From positions 1 through 64,000 of the forward strand of contig JACPHJ010000064.1 in the NCBI GenBank assembly GCA_016188675.1: a stretch of DNA of 64,000 bases, given 5' to 3'. Each line of letters begins with the position of its first letter. Positions within the stretch are counted from its first letter, which is position 1. A model generated the notes under the pieces. It did no database searches. It saw only the letters and a list, made by a program, of their open reading frames with translations, and was not told the origin of the DNA. A program made the position numbers and the translations under genes. This DNA is from Planctomycetota bacterium (GTDB lineage: Bacteria > Planctomycetota > Brocadiia > Brocadiales > Brocadiaceae). Shown here one piece after another: positions 17,144 through 25,449 of this stretch.

Positions 17144-17234
17144 TTGTTTGAAATTTCTCAACGTTAAAAATGCAAATTTAAAATCGGTATTTATCCGTGT
17201 TCATCAGTGACCAATTACAATTTTAAGACAAAAC

Positions 17235-17723
17235 TCATCTCGGCTTTTCGCCGATCATATTTTCCACTTTCTCCAAAAATTCCTGTTCAATGGCGCCATC
17301 TGACGGAATACGGTTCCATCGATACGCCTGACTTCCCCCCGGCGGTTTGGTTTCGACCTGTGCATTTACAGAAACATAGGTTTTTCCCTGCTCATCATTC
17401 ACCTTGATTATGAGCCGGTAACGCTCCTGCCAGTGGCCTTCCAGCAGCAGTCCCGTGGTTTTATCCGCAGACCAACCCTTAACCCACCGGGTTCTCAAAA
17501 CCCCCTCCTCCCCGTCCTTCATTTCAACCGGAATCCCTTCTGCCGATTGAATTACAGCATTCCACACGGTGTCTTTATCTGCGTCAAAATACCGGGAAAC
17601 ACCCGCCATATTTCTGGGTTTGAAGCCCTGAGTAGCGCACCCTGTAAAGACGGCAGTAAACAGAACAAAGAGTAGCGATATTATAACAATACATCCTGTA
17701 TTTGATAAACCTTTTCGATTCAT
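17235..17723 (-). CDS. Putative lipoprotein
   Basis: 162 residues with a type II signal peptide: a hydrophobic run (IVIISLLFVLFTAV) ending in the lipobox FTGC at about residues 26-29. The mature part looks like a compact alpha/beta domain of the BamC/Bet v-like kind seen in many envelope lipoproteins (FDADKDTVWNAVIQSAEGIP, YRLIIKVNDEQGKTYVSVNA). It is predicted to be anchored in a membrane and face the periplasm; the function is unknown. The spacing of 97 bp to the next gene gives no clear operon. Confidence 0.75.
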   Translation of the reverse strand: MNRKGLSNTGCIVIISLLFVLFTAVFTGCATQGFKPRNMAGVSRYFDADKDTVWNAVIQSAEGIPVEMKDGEEGVLRTRWVKGWSADKTTGLLLEGHWQERYRLIIKVNDEQGKTYVSVNAQVETKPPGGSQAYRWNRIPSDGAIEQEFLEKVENMIGEKPR

Positions 17724-17820
17724 AAAGGTAAAAATATTAACAGAAATTTTCGTCTATTACAAACACTTTGTTCAATCACTTTGAGATACACACGTCAAAT
17801 AAACGTGTGAAATCAGTTGA

Positions 17821-18597
17821 TCAGGTCAATCTTCTTGAATGCATTAATTCTTCATGCCCGACAAAGGCTACGTGGTTAATTTCCTTTTTTTCAAACTTAT
17901 CAAGTGCGTGAGGGATTATATCTCTGATGTTCATAAAATGTCGTACTACAATGGGACAAAATTGACTGCCAGCATGGAGATTAATTTCCTCAAAACATGC
18001 ATCATAACTTTTTGCTTTGCGGTAAGGTCTGTCAGAACTAATGGCGTCAAAGGCATCCACGACGGAGATGATCCTGGACTCGAGTGGGATATTTTCTCCA
18101 ATAATTCCGTCCGGATATCCCAGGCCGTCGTAACGTTCGTGGTGGTATAAGACAATGCGCGATATTTCCCGCAGGATTGGCAACCTTTCGATGATATTGT
18201 AACCAATTCGCGGATGCGCCTGCATGTGTAATATTTCGTCATTACTCAATATTCCTGTCTTGTTTAATACCTTATCCGGCACTCCGATCTTACCGATATC
18301 ATGCAAATGTGCCGCGATATGGATTTTATCAATCCACTCATTCGGCAAACCCATAGTTTCGGCAATCAGAACGGATAATTCCGCAACCCGCCATGAGTGA
18401 ATAAACGTATGAGGATCGCGGGCATCCAATATGTTTACCACAACGTCTATCAACTCATGCATTGCTATTGCAGCAAATACCATTGTCCTCTTCATCTCCT
18501 TCCAATAGCAGTAGTTCACAATAGCTTTCAACGGCAAAAATTCCGTTGCAAAAGAAATACGGTTCTTCGTCATCCAAAAACATCCATTGTTTTCCAT
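17821..18597 (-). CDS. HD-GYP domain protein, probable cyclic-di-GMP phosphodiesterase
   Basis: 258 residues. Residues about 60-225 form an HD-GYP domain: HSWRVAELS, the HD signature HLHDIGKIG with the following PDKVLNKTG, HPRIGYNIIERL, and HHERYDGLGYPDG with the GYP signature. All metal-binding His/Asp positions look intact, so cyclic-di-GMP hydrolysis to GMP is expected. The N-terminal 50 residues carry no clear sensor domain. GGGAAATT precedes the ATG at 18597; internal ATGs at residues 9 and 35 are alternatives. It sits alone between the lipoprotein and pentaheme genes. Confidence 0.88.
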   Translation of the reverse strand: MENNGCFWMTKNRISFATEFLPLKAIVNYCYWKEMKRTMVFAAIAMHELIDVVVNILDARDPHTFIHSWRVAELSVLIAETMGLPNEWIDKIHIAAHLHDIGKIGVPDKVLNKTGILSNDEILHMQAHPRIGYNIIERLPILREISRIVLYHHERYDGLGYPDGIIGENIPLESRIISVVDAFDAISSDRPYRKAKSYDACFEEINLHAGSQFCPIVVRHFMNIRDIIPHALDKFEKKEINHVAFVGHEELMHSRRLT

Positions 18598-18665
18598 AAT
18601 TTCCCTGGCTGGGAGGGTAGGGTTTTATACAGAAAATCCCATGTGGCATGCCGCTGTGAATTCAT

Positions 18666-20957
18666 TCAAGGCGTTAAAGCTACTTCCACCTTGTGTGATT
18701 CGTAGTCATTTTCGTCAAGGGAAATGACGTATCCGTTATTTGCCGCAAATTCCAGAGTGCCTTTTGGAAGGAAACGATAGATAAGCCTGGCCGTAATGGT
18801 GATTTCGCTCGCATCGTTTGTTTGAAACTCATAATGGCTCGTATCCGTCTGGTTCGCCTTGATGCGCGTATCATACAACTCTTCAACGGCAAATGCATAT
18901 AAAATATCATTAAAAAACGGATCCAAGCTTTCATTATCCACTAACATTTTATTGTGTTTCATGAAAATCTTTCCCGGTTTTCCTGCGTAATCCCCTTTGC
19001 CTTCGTAGTAACCATCAGGAAAATTCCCGCCGGGTTTGTCTATGGTCTGATCGTTGAGCTGGGTAAGGGTAGTCCCCGACTGAGTGGCTTCAATGAGAAG
19101 AACAACGTTTCGCTGCGTTACACCGGATGGATAGGAATGACCCGTATGAGAATTCGTAACGTTCACATCAAAGCTCAAGACACCGTTTTCTACCTTTGTA
19201 TTGTCAACAGCCAGGTCTACAGCCCACTCCAGATACCTCTTTTTTTCTCCCGGCGACAAATTCTGATTGGTGCCTTCAAAACGATGCGGATAGATTGTCC
19301 TTGAATCCCGTTTTGTAGCGTATTTTCTCTTGTCTTTAGAAATCATATAAAAGGGATCTGTAATCTCTTCATAATCTGCAATTGATTTACCCGTCGTTGT
19401 GTCTGATGGTGGATCTTTCATGTGGCAGTCCTGACATTGCAAGACCTTTCCAGCATAGTTATTCACAGGGTAATCATCTTCAAGCCCGCTGTATCCGCTA
19501 AAACGCCATTCACGGTAGGTATCTTCGCTCCAGAGGATGCGCTCTATTGTTTCGCCCGTCGGCTGGTCATTCTCGTCCACAGGTTGCAAAGAGAGCTTTC
19601 TGGCATCCTGATGGCAAGGCGAACATACCTCACTTTTTTTAAATTGCGGGGTGTAGGATGCCTGCATATTTTTATATATAACGTCATCAAGCGGCCCAAA
19701 CATGACCTTGCCTGTAGTGGAAGATTTGAGCAAGGGGTCTGGACGCAGGAGATTTACCTTATAATTTACCCCAGGTTCAGTCCAATATTCTTCTTCTGCG
19801 CGGATTTCATGCATCTTATGGCAGAAATCGCAATGAACGCCTTGTTTGTCTATAGCGGAGAGTTTGTCCTCATCACTCATTACACCTGCCCTCATATCCC
19901 ACAAAGGGGTCACACCGTCATCCTGCACCTTTGATGCATAGGACGGGGAGTGACAATCAGCGCAGTCGTGGAGGTGTCCAGCATCACCAAGTATCTTGTA
20001 CCGATTCCCCTCCGAGTCTTCAAATATCTTTCCCTTGTCCCCGACAAATTCAGGATTAATATCGTCAAAGATAGACGGGTCATTAAAGTTTGCCCTGTCG
20101 CCCGTCACATACCATGCAGTATAGAGGAGAAAGACAAGCTGATTAATAGGATTAACAGCAGCATTGGCCATATCGCTGTCATTCCAGTCATTATAAATAT
20201 TACTGTGGCATTTCTTGCAGGTTTTCGAGGAGGTATATTCGTACGACGGATGGTCTTCTTCCGGAATAGAGGCAAGGACAATACTGGCAGTATTTGCCTG
20301 TCCTAACGTTACTTTTGCGCCACCATTTTTGTAACCTTCCTTACCGGCGGCAATCACGACAATCTGTCCAGAAATGCCCTCATAATCCAAAGAAAAAGCC
20401 CCGACTCCGTCCGAAAGCACAAAGTTATCTTTTTTTTCGGGATAATAACTCTCGTCCTCTGAGCTAATATCCGCAACCCCCTGAATTCGCACGCGTGCAT
20501 CAGCGAGAGATTGTTTAGTCTTGCCAGAGGTTTCTTCGTAAACGGTTCCCGTTAATTGCCATTCCCCGGAATACCCAATAACAAAGCTGGCCTTTCTGAT
20601 AATTTTATCCTTATCTTTTTTCCCTTGCAGGTTTAAAAGGACAGTTATCTTATCGCCAATTCCGTAACTTTCCAGGGAAGCAGAGCCTGTAAAGGCATTC
20701 AGATCATCATCCCAAGACAATGTATGCCTGGTTTTCTTTTTATTCTTGCCGGATAGTAAGGTAAAGAATGACTTCTCAATCTCTCTATAATCAAGGATGT
20801 TCTGTGCTATCTGGACGTACATGGTATCGGTATTAAGAAAAGCCTTGTCATCCGTTGAATAATCGGCATTTCTGCTTAGACCGAAGGACACACCGGCAAA
20901 AGCGGTTTTACATAGCGGAAGCGATATTATAAGTAACAGAATAAATATTTTTTTCAT
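18666..20957 (-). CDS. Exported pentaheme cytochrome c with a carboxypeptidase-regulatory-like domain
   Basis: 763 residues from the ATG at 20957, which opens the signal peptide (KKIFILLLIISLPLCKTAFA); a GTG at 21011 is less likely. Residues about 135-230 form a CarboxypepD_reg-like beta domain (ADARVRIQGVADISSEDE). Five CxxCH heme sites follow: CKKCH 247-251, CADCH 332-336, CDFCH 376-380, CSPCH 445-449, CQDCH 508-512. A C-terminal beta region has NSHTGHSYPSG, like the His-Pro-Gly motif after the hemes in other exported multiheme proteins. It is probably an extracytoplasmic electron-transfer or surface protein. The same beta domain occurs in two neighbours. Confidence 0.92.
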   Translation of the reverse strand: MKKIFILLLIISLPLCKTAFAGVSFGLSRNADYSTDDKAFLNTDTMYVQIAQNILDYREIEKSFFTLLSGKNKKKTRHTLSWDDDLNAFTGSASLESYGIGDKITVLLNLQGKKDKDKIIRKASFVIGYSGEWQLTGTVYEETSGKTKQSLADARVRIQGVADISSEDESYYPEKKDNFVLSDGVGAFSLDYEGISGQIVVIAAGKEGYKNGGAKVTLGQANTASIVLASIPEEDHPSYEYTSSKTCKKCHSNIYNDWNDSDMANAAVNPINQLVFLLYTAWYVTGDRANFNDPSIFDDINPEFVGDKGKIFEDSEGNRYKILGDAGHLHDCADCHSPSYASKVQDDGVTPLWDMRAGVMSDEDKLSAIDKQGVHCDFCHKMHEIRAEEEYWTEPGVNYKVNLLRPDPLLKSSTTGKVMFGPLDDVIYKNMQASYTPQFKKSEVCSPCHQDARKLSLQPVDENDQPTGETIERILWSEDTYREWRFSGYSGLEDDYPVNNYAGKVLQCQDCHMKDPPSDTTTGKSIADYEEITDPFYMISKDKRKYATKRDSRTIYPHRFEGTNQNLSPGEKKRYLEWAVDLAVDNTKVENGVLSFDVNVTNSHTGHSYPSGVTQRNVVLLIEATQSGTTLTQLNDQTIDKPGGNFPDGYYEGKGDYAGKPGKIFMKHNKMLVDNESLDPFFNDILYAFAVEELYDTRIKANQTDTSHYEFQTNDASEITITARLIYRFLPKGTLEFAANNGYVISLDENDYESHKVEVALTP

Positions 20958-21131
20958 GGCTAAATAATTAAAGTATATAAATTTCAAACTTTCCGTGAAA
21001 CAGAGTTTCACTGACAGGCTTGTTCACAAACAATGTTTGGGAACAAGCCGTGAAAATATAATGCGTACAAATCAAGCAGTTCTCCGGTCTCCAAGATAAT
21101 TTTTGCCGATATCTACTGCCTGGTTATATTC

Positions 21132-21317
21132 TTATCTTTTAGAACACAACTGGCATTCGATATAGTTATCATTTTCCCGCAAATTCGGCATGGCGCTACT
21201 TTCGTATATCCGTACTCCCTCTGCAGACTGTTTAACTATTTGAAAGTTACTCGTGAATACTTTAAATCTTTCGGCATTACCGCATTCCGGACACACAAAG
21301 AATGTATTCATTATCAT
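21132..21317 (-). CDS. Small zinc-ribbon protein
   Basis: 61 residues with two Cys pairs, CPECGN near the N-terminus and CQLCSK at the C-terminus, spaced like a zinc ribbon. AGGAGG lies six bases before the ATG at 21317, which supports a real gene. It follows the DUF2325 gene after 39 bp, so the two are probably one transcript under the operator at 21.71 kb. It is likely cytosolic; the partner is unknown. Confidence 0.7.
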   Translation of the reverse strand: MIMNTFFVCPECGNAERFKVFTSNFQIVKQSAEGVRIYESSAMPNLRENDNYIECQLCSKR

Positions 21318-21356
21318 ATATAACCTCCTTGTGAAGTATTACGTATTGTCAAAAGT

Positions 21357-21674
21357 TTAATTTAAGGAAAGCAGCAATCCTACCTTTTTCAATTGCTGCT
21401 GACCTTCCTTCATCTTTTGATAAATAGAAGCCCATGACCTTTTTGCATAGATGATCGGAATTCCCCTATTTTCGGCGGACTTCTTTATTTTGTAAGCCAA
21501 GTTATGGTTCACAAAGTCGTACAGCATGATGATAAAGTCCATCGTTTCAGGAATCCCGTCACGGATCTTTTGCCCGCTTCTCCCAGTTACGTGCCGAACC
21601 TCGTTCACACCAAGTCTATCAAGTTCTTTTGGAATACTTCCTAAATGGTCGCCCCCTACAATAAGTACAGACAT
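21357..21674 (-). CDS. DUF2325 protein
   Basis: 105 residues matching the DUF2325 family: opening SVLIVGGDHLGSIPKEL, central VRHVTGRSGQK, then DFIIMLYDFVNHNLAYKIKK and IPIIYAKRSW. The fold looks like a small Rossmann-like domain. Members are often near iron or metal genes, but no activity is established that I can name. AAAGGAGGG precedes the ATG. A Fur-box-like 7-1-7 repeat lies about 38 bp upstream of the start. It is downstream of, but separated by a palindrome from, the diheme cytochrome gene. Confidence 0.82.
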   Translation of the reverse strand: MSVLIVGGDHLGSIPKELDRLGVNEVRHVTGRSGQKIRDGIPETMDFIIMLYDFVNHNLAYKIKKSAENRGIPIIYAKRSWASIYQKMKEGQQQLKKVGLLLSLN

Positions 21675-21711
21675 TTTTTCACCCTCCTTTAAAGGTTCCT
21701 GGTATTGTATA

Positions 21712-21726
21712 TGAGACTCATTCTCA
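21712..21726. promoter_or_regulatory. Fur-box-like operator upstream of the DUF2325 gene
   Basis: TGAGACTCATTCTCA is a 7-1-7 inverted repeat with one mismatch, followed by AATATGATAT. It matches copies at 24447 and 30101. The layout TGA-nAnT-n-AnTn-TCA fits the general Fur 7-1-7 consensus (TGATAATnATTATCA). The regulator assignment is an inference. Confidence 0.6.
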
Positions 21727-21827
21727 ATATGATATTAAAAAAATATAAAATGTCAACACTATTTAGAAAATTTTTTTACCTACGTACTAAAAGCCTTCAC
21801 AAAAGTTTTCACCAATACGGTATAATT

Positions 21828-21861
21828 ATGCAGGGGGTAATTCATGAATTACCCCCTGCAT
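21828..21861. terminator. 34-bp perfect palindrome downstream of the diheme cytochrome gene
   Basis: ATGCAGGGGGTAATTCA is followed immediately by its exact reverse complement. It lies 62 bp after the stop of the minus-strand cytochrome gene. There is no T-run, so it may be a repeat acting as an RNA-stabilising stem rather than a classical terminator. A related core AATTCATGAATT lies near 53.97 kb. Confidence 0.55.
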
Positions 21862-21922
21862 GTATATCAAAAACCTATTTTTGGAACTTTCTGCACTGCT
21901 TACAATTCCACTTCATTCATCA

Positions 21923-22972
21923 CTACCCAGCCACTCCTACAGGTGATGCAACCGGTGACGCCGTTGGTATTGGCGTTGGCGTTGATTCGCCACTTCCGCT
22001 TCCGCTCCCCGAGCCGCTGCCACTTCCTTCTCCTTCCGGACATTCACCCGCATCACTCGTGTCGGCCTCGCTTGGGTCTTCACCATTAGGACCTTTTGCG
22101 CCATTGGCAATCCACCGTTCGATCTTTTGTATCTCGTATTCCGTAAAATATGGCCCGCCGAATGGCATTCGATGATCTTTTTCAGCATCTTCCTCGGTAC
22201 TCTGACCACGCAGGCGTTTTATTATCAAGCTATCGGATGGATTTTCCAGATCTATAAGCGCTTCATGCTCAATTCCATCAGCGCCGGAAATTATCCCCTC
22301 CCAGCGCGAGAGATCCATACATGCCTGGGATGGAGAGCGTTCCTTTGACGTGGCATCGTTGTTATTATAGTGACACTGCTTGCAAGGCACACTCCCATTT
22401 ACCGATTCGGTTAATAATGGAAGGACGTCCCGATTAAAGTCGGGTGACGGCGTATCATCTTCCGCCCCTTCTTCGATCCACTTCCTGATTTTGGCAATTT
22501 CTTTTTTCGTAAAGAACGGTCCCCCATACGGCATACGGCCGTCAGTATCTTCCAGGTCGTCTCCCTCTCCTTTCAATCTTTGCAAGAGGAGGCTTTTATC
22601 AGGGTCGTCGGTGTCGATAATGGGCTCAGTTCCTGCATCTGCACCTGCTATGATGTCTTTATATGAGCCCATGGTGAATTCGGCCATGGCATTCTCAGGG
22701 ACACTATTACTTTCTATGGTAAGGCTGGTAAAGTGACATTTAATACAAGGGAAAGATTCCTGTTTACCAACCTTTCTGCTTTTCACAAAAAGGGGCAGAA
22801 TATCATTGGTAAAGCTGATTTTCTTTTTTCCCGAAAATTTAATTTTCATATCTTTCCCTTTTTCTACAGGTTGGCTGCTTGCACTACCGGCATGGATTAG
22901 ACTTGTTGCCAAAAAAACAGAGACAGCAATTCCTGCTGCAATAGAAAAATATTTCTTTTTATTTTTAGCCAT
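21923..22972 (-). CDS. Exported diheme cytochrome c (planctomycete-type) with Ser-Gly tail
   Basis: 349 residues. A signal peptide (SIAAGIAVSVFLATSLIHA) is followed by two tandem copies of a planctomycete cytochrome C-like unit, each with FTNDILPLF or FNRDVLPLL, a heme site (CIKCH 76-80, CKQCH 197-201), a DPDKSLLLQRL-type segment and GRMPYGGPFFTKKEI/MPFGGPYFTEYEI ending in KIRKWIEEGA. The tail is a Gly-Ser dipeptide repeat (about 315-328) followed by a Thr/Pro/Ala stretch. The ATG at 22972 has AAAGGAG five bases upstream; ATG 22987 overlaps the previous stop. It is probably a surface-exposed redox protein co-transcribed with the FEA1-like gene. Confidence 0.88.
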   Translation of the reverse strand: MAKNKKKYFSIAAGIAVSVFLATSLIHAGSASSQPVEKGKDMKIKFSGKKKISFTNDILPLFVKSRKVGKQESFPCIKCHFTSLTIESNSVPENAMAEFTMGSYKDIIAGADAGTEPIIDTDDPDKSLLLQRLKGEGDDLEDTDGRMPYGGPFFTKKEIAKIRKWIEEGAEDDTPSPDFNRDVLPLLTESVNGSVPCKQCHYNNNDATSKERSPSQACMDLSRWEGIISGADGIEHEALIDLENPSDSLIIKRLRGQSTEEDAEKDHRMPFGGPYFTEYEIQKIERWIANGAKGPNGEDPSEADTSDAGECPEGEGSGSGSGSGSGSGESTPTPIPTASPVASPVGVAG

Positions 22973-22986
22973 AACAACTCCTTTCA

Positions 22987-24429
22987 TTAAAGTAATTCAT
23001 TTTCATAACTATCAATGACCGCTGTTATCGTCTGTCGGGCAGTATCGGCATCCGATGTATTCAATTTATCGCTGGCATCACTTAAATCATGGAGGGCATC
23101 CTCCATCTTTTCTTCCTCTGATTCACCCAGGCGTAATTCTAAATCTTCCAAAAATACATTCGAATAGAGCAACGCCTCTTCTGCAAGTATCATGGCATCT
23201 CCTCGGTCACTTTCACTTAAAGCCTCCTCATTCTCCTCTAATTCTCCTTCCACGCGGCCAATAAAGCCCTTGCTCAATTCACTCACAATCGTATCGGCAG
23301 CCACATCGGATAACTCACCGGTTAATTGAGATTTGATGGTTTCGTTGCCTGTGGGATTATTTCCCGAAACAAATTCCTCTATAATCTTATAATAAACTTC
23401 ACCCTCCCTTTGCTCTTCACGAGCCTCTTCTGGATCACTGTCTCTGTTTTCTAAAAGTTCTCCTACTTCCCTAAGCACCGCTATATAAAAGGCTCTGACA
23501 AGGGAGAGTCGGATGACTTGCCGCTGGATTCCAACCGTAATCTCATCCTCACCGGGATTGTTTTTATTCAGGGCTTTCTGTCCCCGGATAAAAGCAACGG
23601 TAATTTGGTCTTCCAGATTGGGATTGCTCCCCGTATCAATATTTGTGCGATCTGCCGTTAGCACCTTATTTTCGCGATCGGCTGTGCCTACCAGCGCCTG
23701 ATAGGCGGCGTATGCATTGTCCCAATAAGTGCTTAGTTCGGAGGTATCGTCCTCATCAAAATCGTCACGGGCATGAGTAATGTTTTCCAAAACGGCCAGA
23801 TAAAAAACCCGCTGAAGTGTCTTATCAATCACCTGTGCAGCCAGTTTCGGCTCGTTGCTATTCTTAATATCCTCGATGGCATCCGTTATATCGCTATCCA
23901 GGGTTAAACTATTCTCTGTGTCCATCTCTTTTACTAAACCCTGCAGTTCTCCTTCATAGGCGGAAGTTATGGCGTCACCATCAATGGGGTCTACTTTCCT
24001 CAGCGTGCCGATTTCGCTATATGCGGAGACTGCCGCATCCATAGTATCCGTGTTATTAGTCTTAGCGTATGCAGAAAAATTTAAAGTAAAATCCTTTTCT
24101 ATTTCCTCGTTGTTCCTGCTGACTGTCAGGGTTTCAGACACTGTCTCAAAACCTACGGATTCAACGGTAAGTATATGTTTGCCCTTTTTCAATTTAGTAA
24201 CTTCGCATGAACCGTCGGAATCAGTCAAAGTGGCCTTTTTCTTTTTCCCTTTGCTTTTGATTTTTATAATAGCATCTTCTATGGCATCACCATTTTCGTC
24301 CGTAACAACACACATAATTGACGCTGCATGAACTGCAGACATGTCCACACCTATCAAATGAGTGCCTAATAATAGGCCTGAAACAATCCCCAGCGGCATA
24401 AATACCTTGTTTAACCAATTCATAGTCAT
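22987..24429 (-). CDS. Exported acidic helical protein: CarboxypepD-reg domain plus FEA1-like repeats
   Basis: 480 residues. A signal peptide is followed by a carboxypeptidase-regulatory-like beta domain at about 36-115 (IMCVVTDENGDAIEDAIIKI). The rest is acidic and helical with an apparent internal repeat: VFYLAVLENITHARDDF...YWDNAYAAYQALVG and later GIQRQVIRLSLVRAFYIAVLREV...YYKIIEEF. This wording resembles the algal Fe-assimilation protein (FEA1, low-iron/high-CO2 periplasmic) family, but I could not test it. The ATG at 24429 has a GAAAGGAA site; an upstream GTG at 24471 would put the operator inside the gene. The Fur-like box at 24447 is immediately upstream, and the diheme gene is directly downstream. 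Confidence 0.75.
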   Translation of the reverse strand: MTMNWLNKVFMPLGIVSGLLLGTHLIGVDMSAVHAASIMCVVTDENGDAIEDAIIKIKSKGKKKKATLTDSDGSCEVTKLKKGKHILTVESVGFETVSETLTVSRNNEEIEKDFTLNFSAYAKTNNTDTMDAAVSAYSEIGTLRKVDPIDGDAITSAYEGELQGLVKEMDTENSLTLDSDITDAIEDIKNSNEPKLAAQVIDKTLQRVFYLAVLENITHARDDFDEDDTSELSTYWDNAYAAYQALVGTADRENKVLTADRTNIDTGSNPNLEDQITVAFIRGQKALNKNNPGEDEITVGIQRQVIRLSLVRAFYIAVLREVGELLENRDSDPEEAREEQREGEVYYKIIEEFVSGNNPTGNETIKSQLTGELSDVAADTIVSELSKGFIGRVEGELEENEEALSESDRGDAMILAEEALLYSNVFLEDLELRLGESEEEKMEDALHDLSDASDKLNTSDADTARQTITAVIDSYENELL

Positions 24430-24446
24430 AAAATTCCTTTCTTCAA

Positions 24447-24461
24447 TTGGACTCAGTCTCA
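24447..24461. promoter_or_regulatory. Fur-box-like operator upstream of the FEA1-like/diheme operon
   Basis: TTGGACTCAGTCTCA: the right arm AGTCTCA is identical to that of the copy at 30101 and the left arm has two mismatches. It lies 18 bp before the ATG at 24429, close to where RNA polymerase would bind, so repression is plausible. Confidence 0.5.
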
Positions 24462-24714
24462 ATAACGTCACAAAATAAAACTATTTTATCTTTCGTGTTC
24501 CTGCAAAAGCAGGAATCCATGCCATTGTTACCACCGACACCGGATTCCCGCTTACATTAGAAAAATAATACAGGATAAATTTTTCACACCTGCAACTGTA
24601 CAACTTTTTTTGCATCAATTACCTCTCTCGTGTAAATTGGTCTGGGTTTTTTAAAACAAAACCCAACGACTTTTTATTGAGTAAGGGGGAAGACTTGAAA
24701 GCAGACTCTCCATT

Positions 24715-24812
24715 TACCCACCCCTAAATCCCCTCCCAGGAGGGGACTTTTTAAATTCCCCTCTTAAGAGTTTTTCAAATTCCCCTCTTGAGAGGGGTAG
24801 GGGTGTTTATTA
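24715..24812. repeat. Dispersed repeats (ACCCACCCCT family) in a gene-free spacer
   Basis: Three C-run/G-run segments (CCCCTCCCAGGAGGGG, CCCCTCTTAAGAG, CCCCTCTTGAGAGGGG) lie in the 435-bp gap between 24430 and 24864. Next to the FEA1-like gene this gap also holds an AT-rich stretch with no readable gene. Confidence 0.7.
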
Positions 24813-24864
24813 ATTTCTTAATTCAAAAAAGATTGAAATTCTGAACATCCAATTACGCTTTAGT

Positions 24865-25290
24865 TTATTTGACTGCACTTCCACTCCCGCTCCCTGAACC
24901 GCTGCCACTCCCGGAGCCGCTGCCAGAGCCGCTCCCGCTTCCTCCCCCTGTTGCCTTTATCTGGATATCGGTTACCTTGTTTTGCCCTGCCTTGAGTTTA
25001 ATATTCTTTTTTGCGCTGGAATAGCCAGACTTCTTGACCGTCAGGATGTATTTACCGGCGCTCAAGTCAGAAAATTCATACTGACCGCTAGTTCCCGTTT
25101 TTCCACTGTCCTTAAATTTCAGTTTTTTGCTTTTCAAGGATACCGTTTCACTTTCAACCGGGCTGCCAGAATCATCTGTTACCGTACCGGAAATACTACC
25201 CGTCGAAGTTTGAGCATAGGCACATGTATGCGAAGATAAATACCCAACTACCACAACAAGACACAACGATAAAAATACATTTTTTAACAT
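24865..25290 (-). CDS. Small exported CarboxypepD-reg protein with Gly-Ser repeat tail
   Basis: 141 residues. A signal peptide (NVFLSLCLVVVVGYLSSHTCAYA) is followed by one carboxypeptidase-regulatory-like beta domain at about 30-112 (GSISGTVTDDSGSPVESETV, YEFSDLSAGKYILTVKKSGY). The C-terminal 25 residues are almost pure Gly-Ser dipeptides. AGGAGG lies five bases before the ATG. The design matches the diheme cytochrome (Ser-Gly tail) and the FEA1-like protein (same beta domain), suggesting a shared surface assembly. The tail could be an O-glycosylation substrate; that is inference. Confidence 0.82.
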   Translation of the reverse strand: MLKNVFLSLCLVVVVGYLSSHTCAYAQTSTGSISGTVTDDSGSPVESETVSLKSKKLKFKDSGKTGTSGQYEFSDLSAGKYILTVKKSGYSSAKKNIKLKAGQNKVTDIQIKATGGGSGSGSGSGSGSGSGSGSGSGSAVK

Positions 25291-25449
25291 CTCAACCTCC
25301 TATATTAAGAAAGTGCAAAAGTTTCAATTATCAATTAACATTTTCGATTTTTAATTTTGCATTGCTAATTTTACAATGCAAATCATGAAATTCTTCTTAG
25401 TTCCAAAATCTAAATCTCAAGTAAATTCAAAATTCCTGTATTTTGTTTT

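Noticed and set aside
24429-24471. GTG start at 24471 for the FEA1-like protein
   Set aside because: It would place the operator inside the gene; the ATG at 24429 has a ribosome site and opens the signal peptide.
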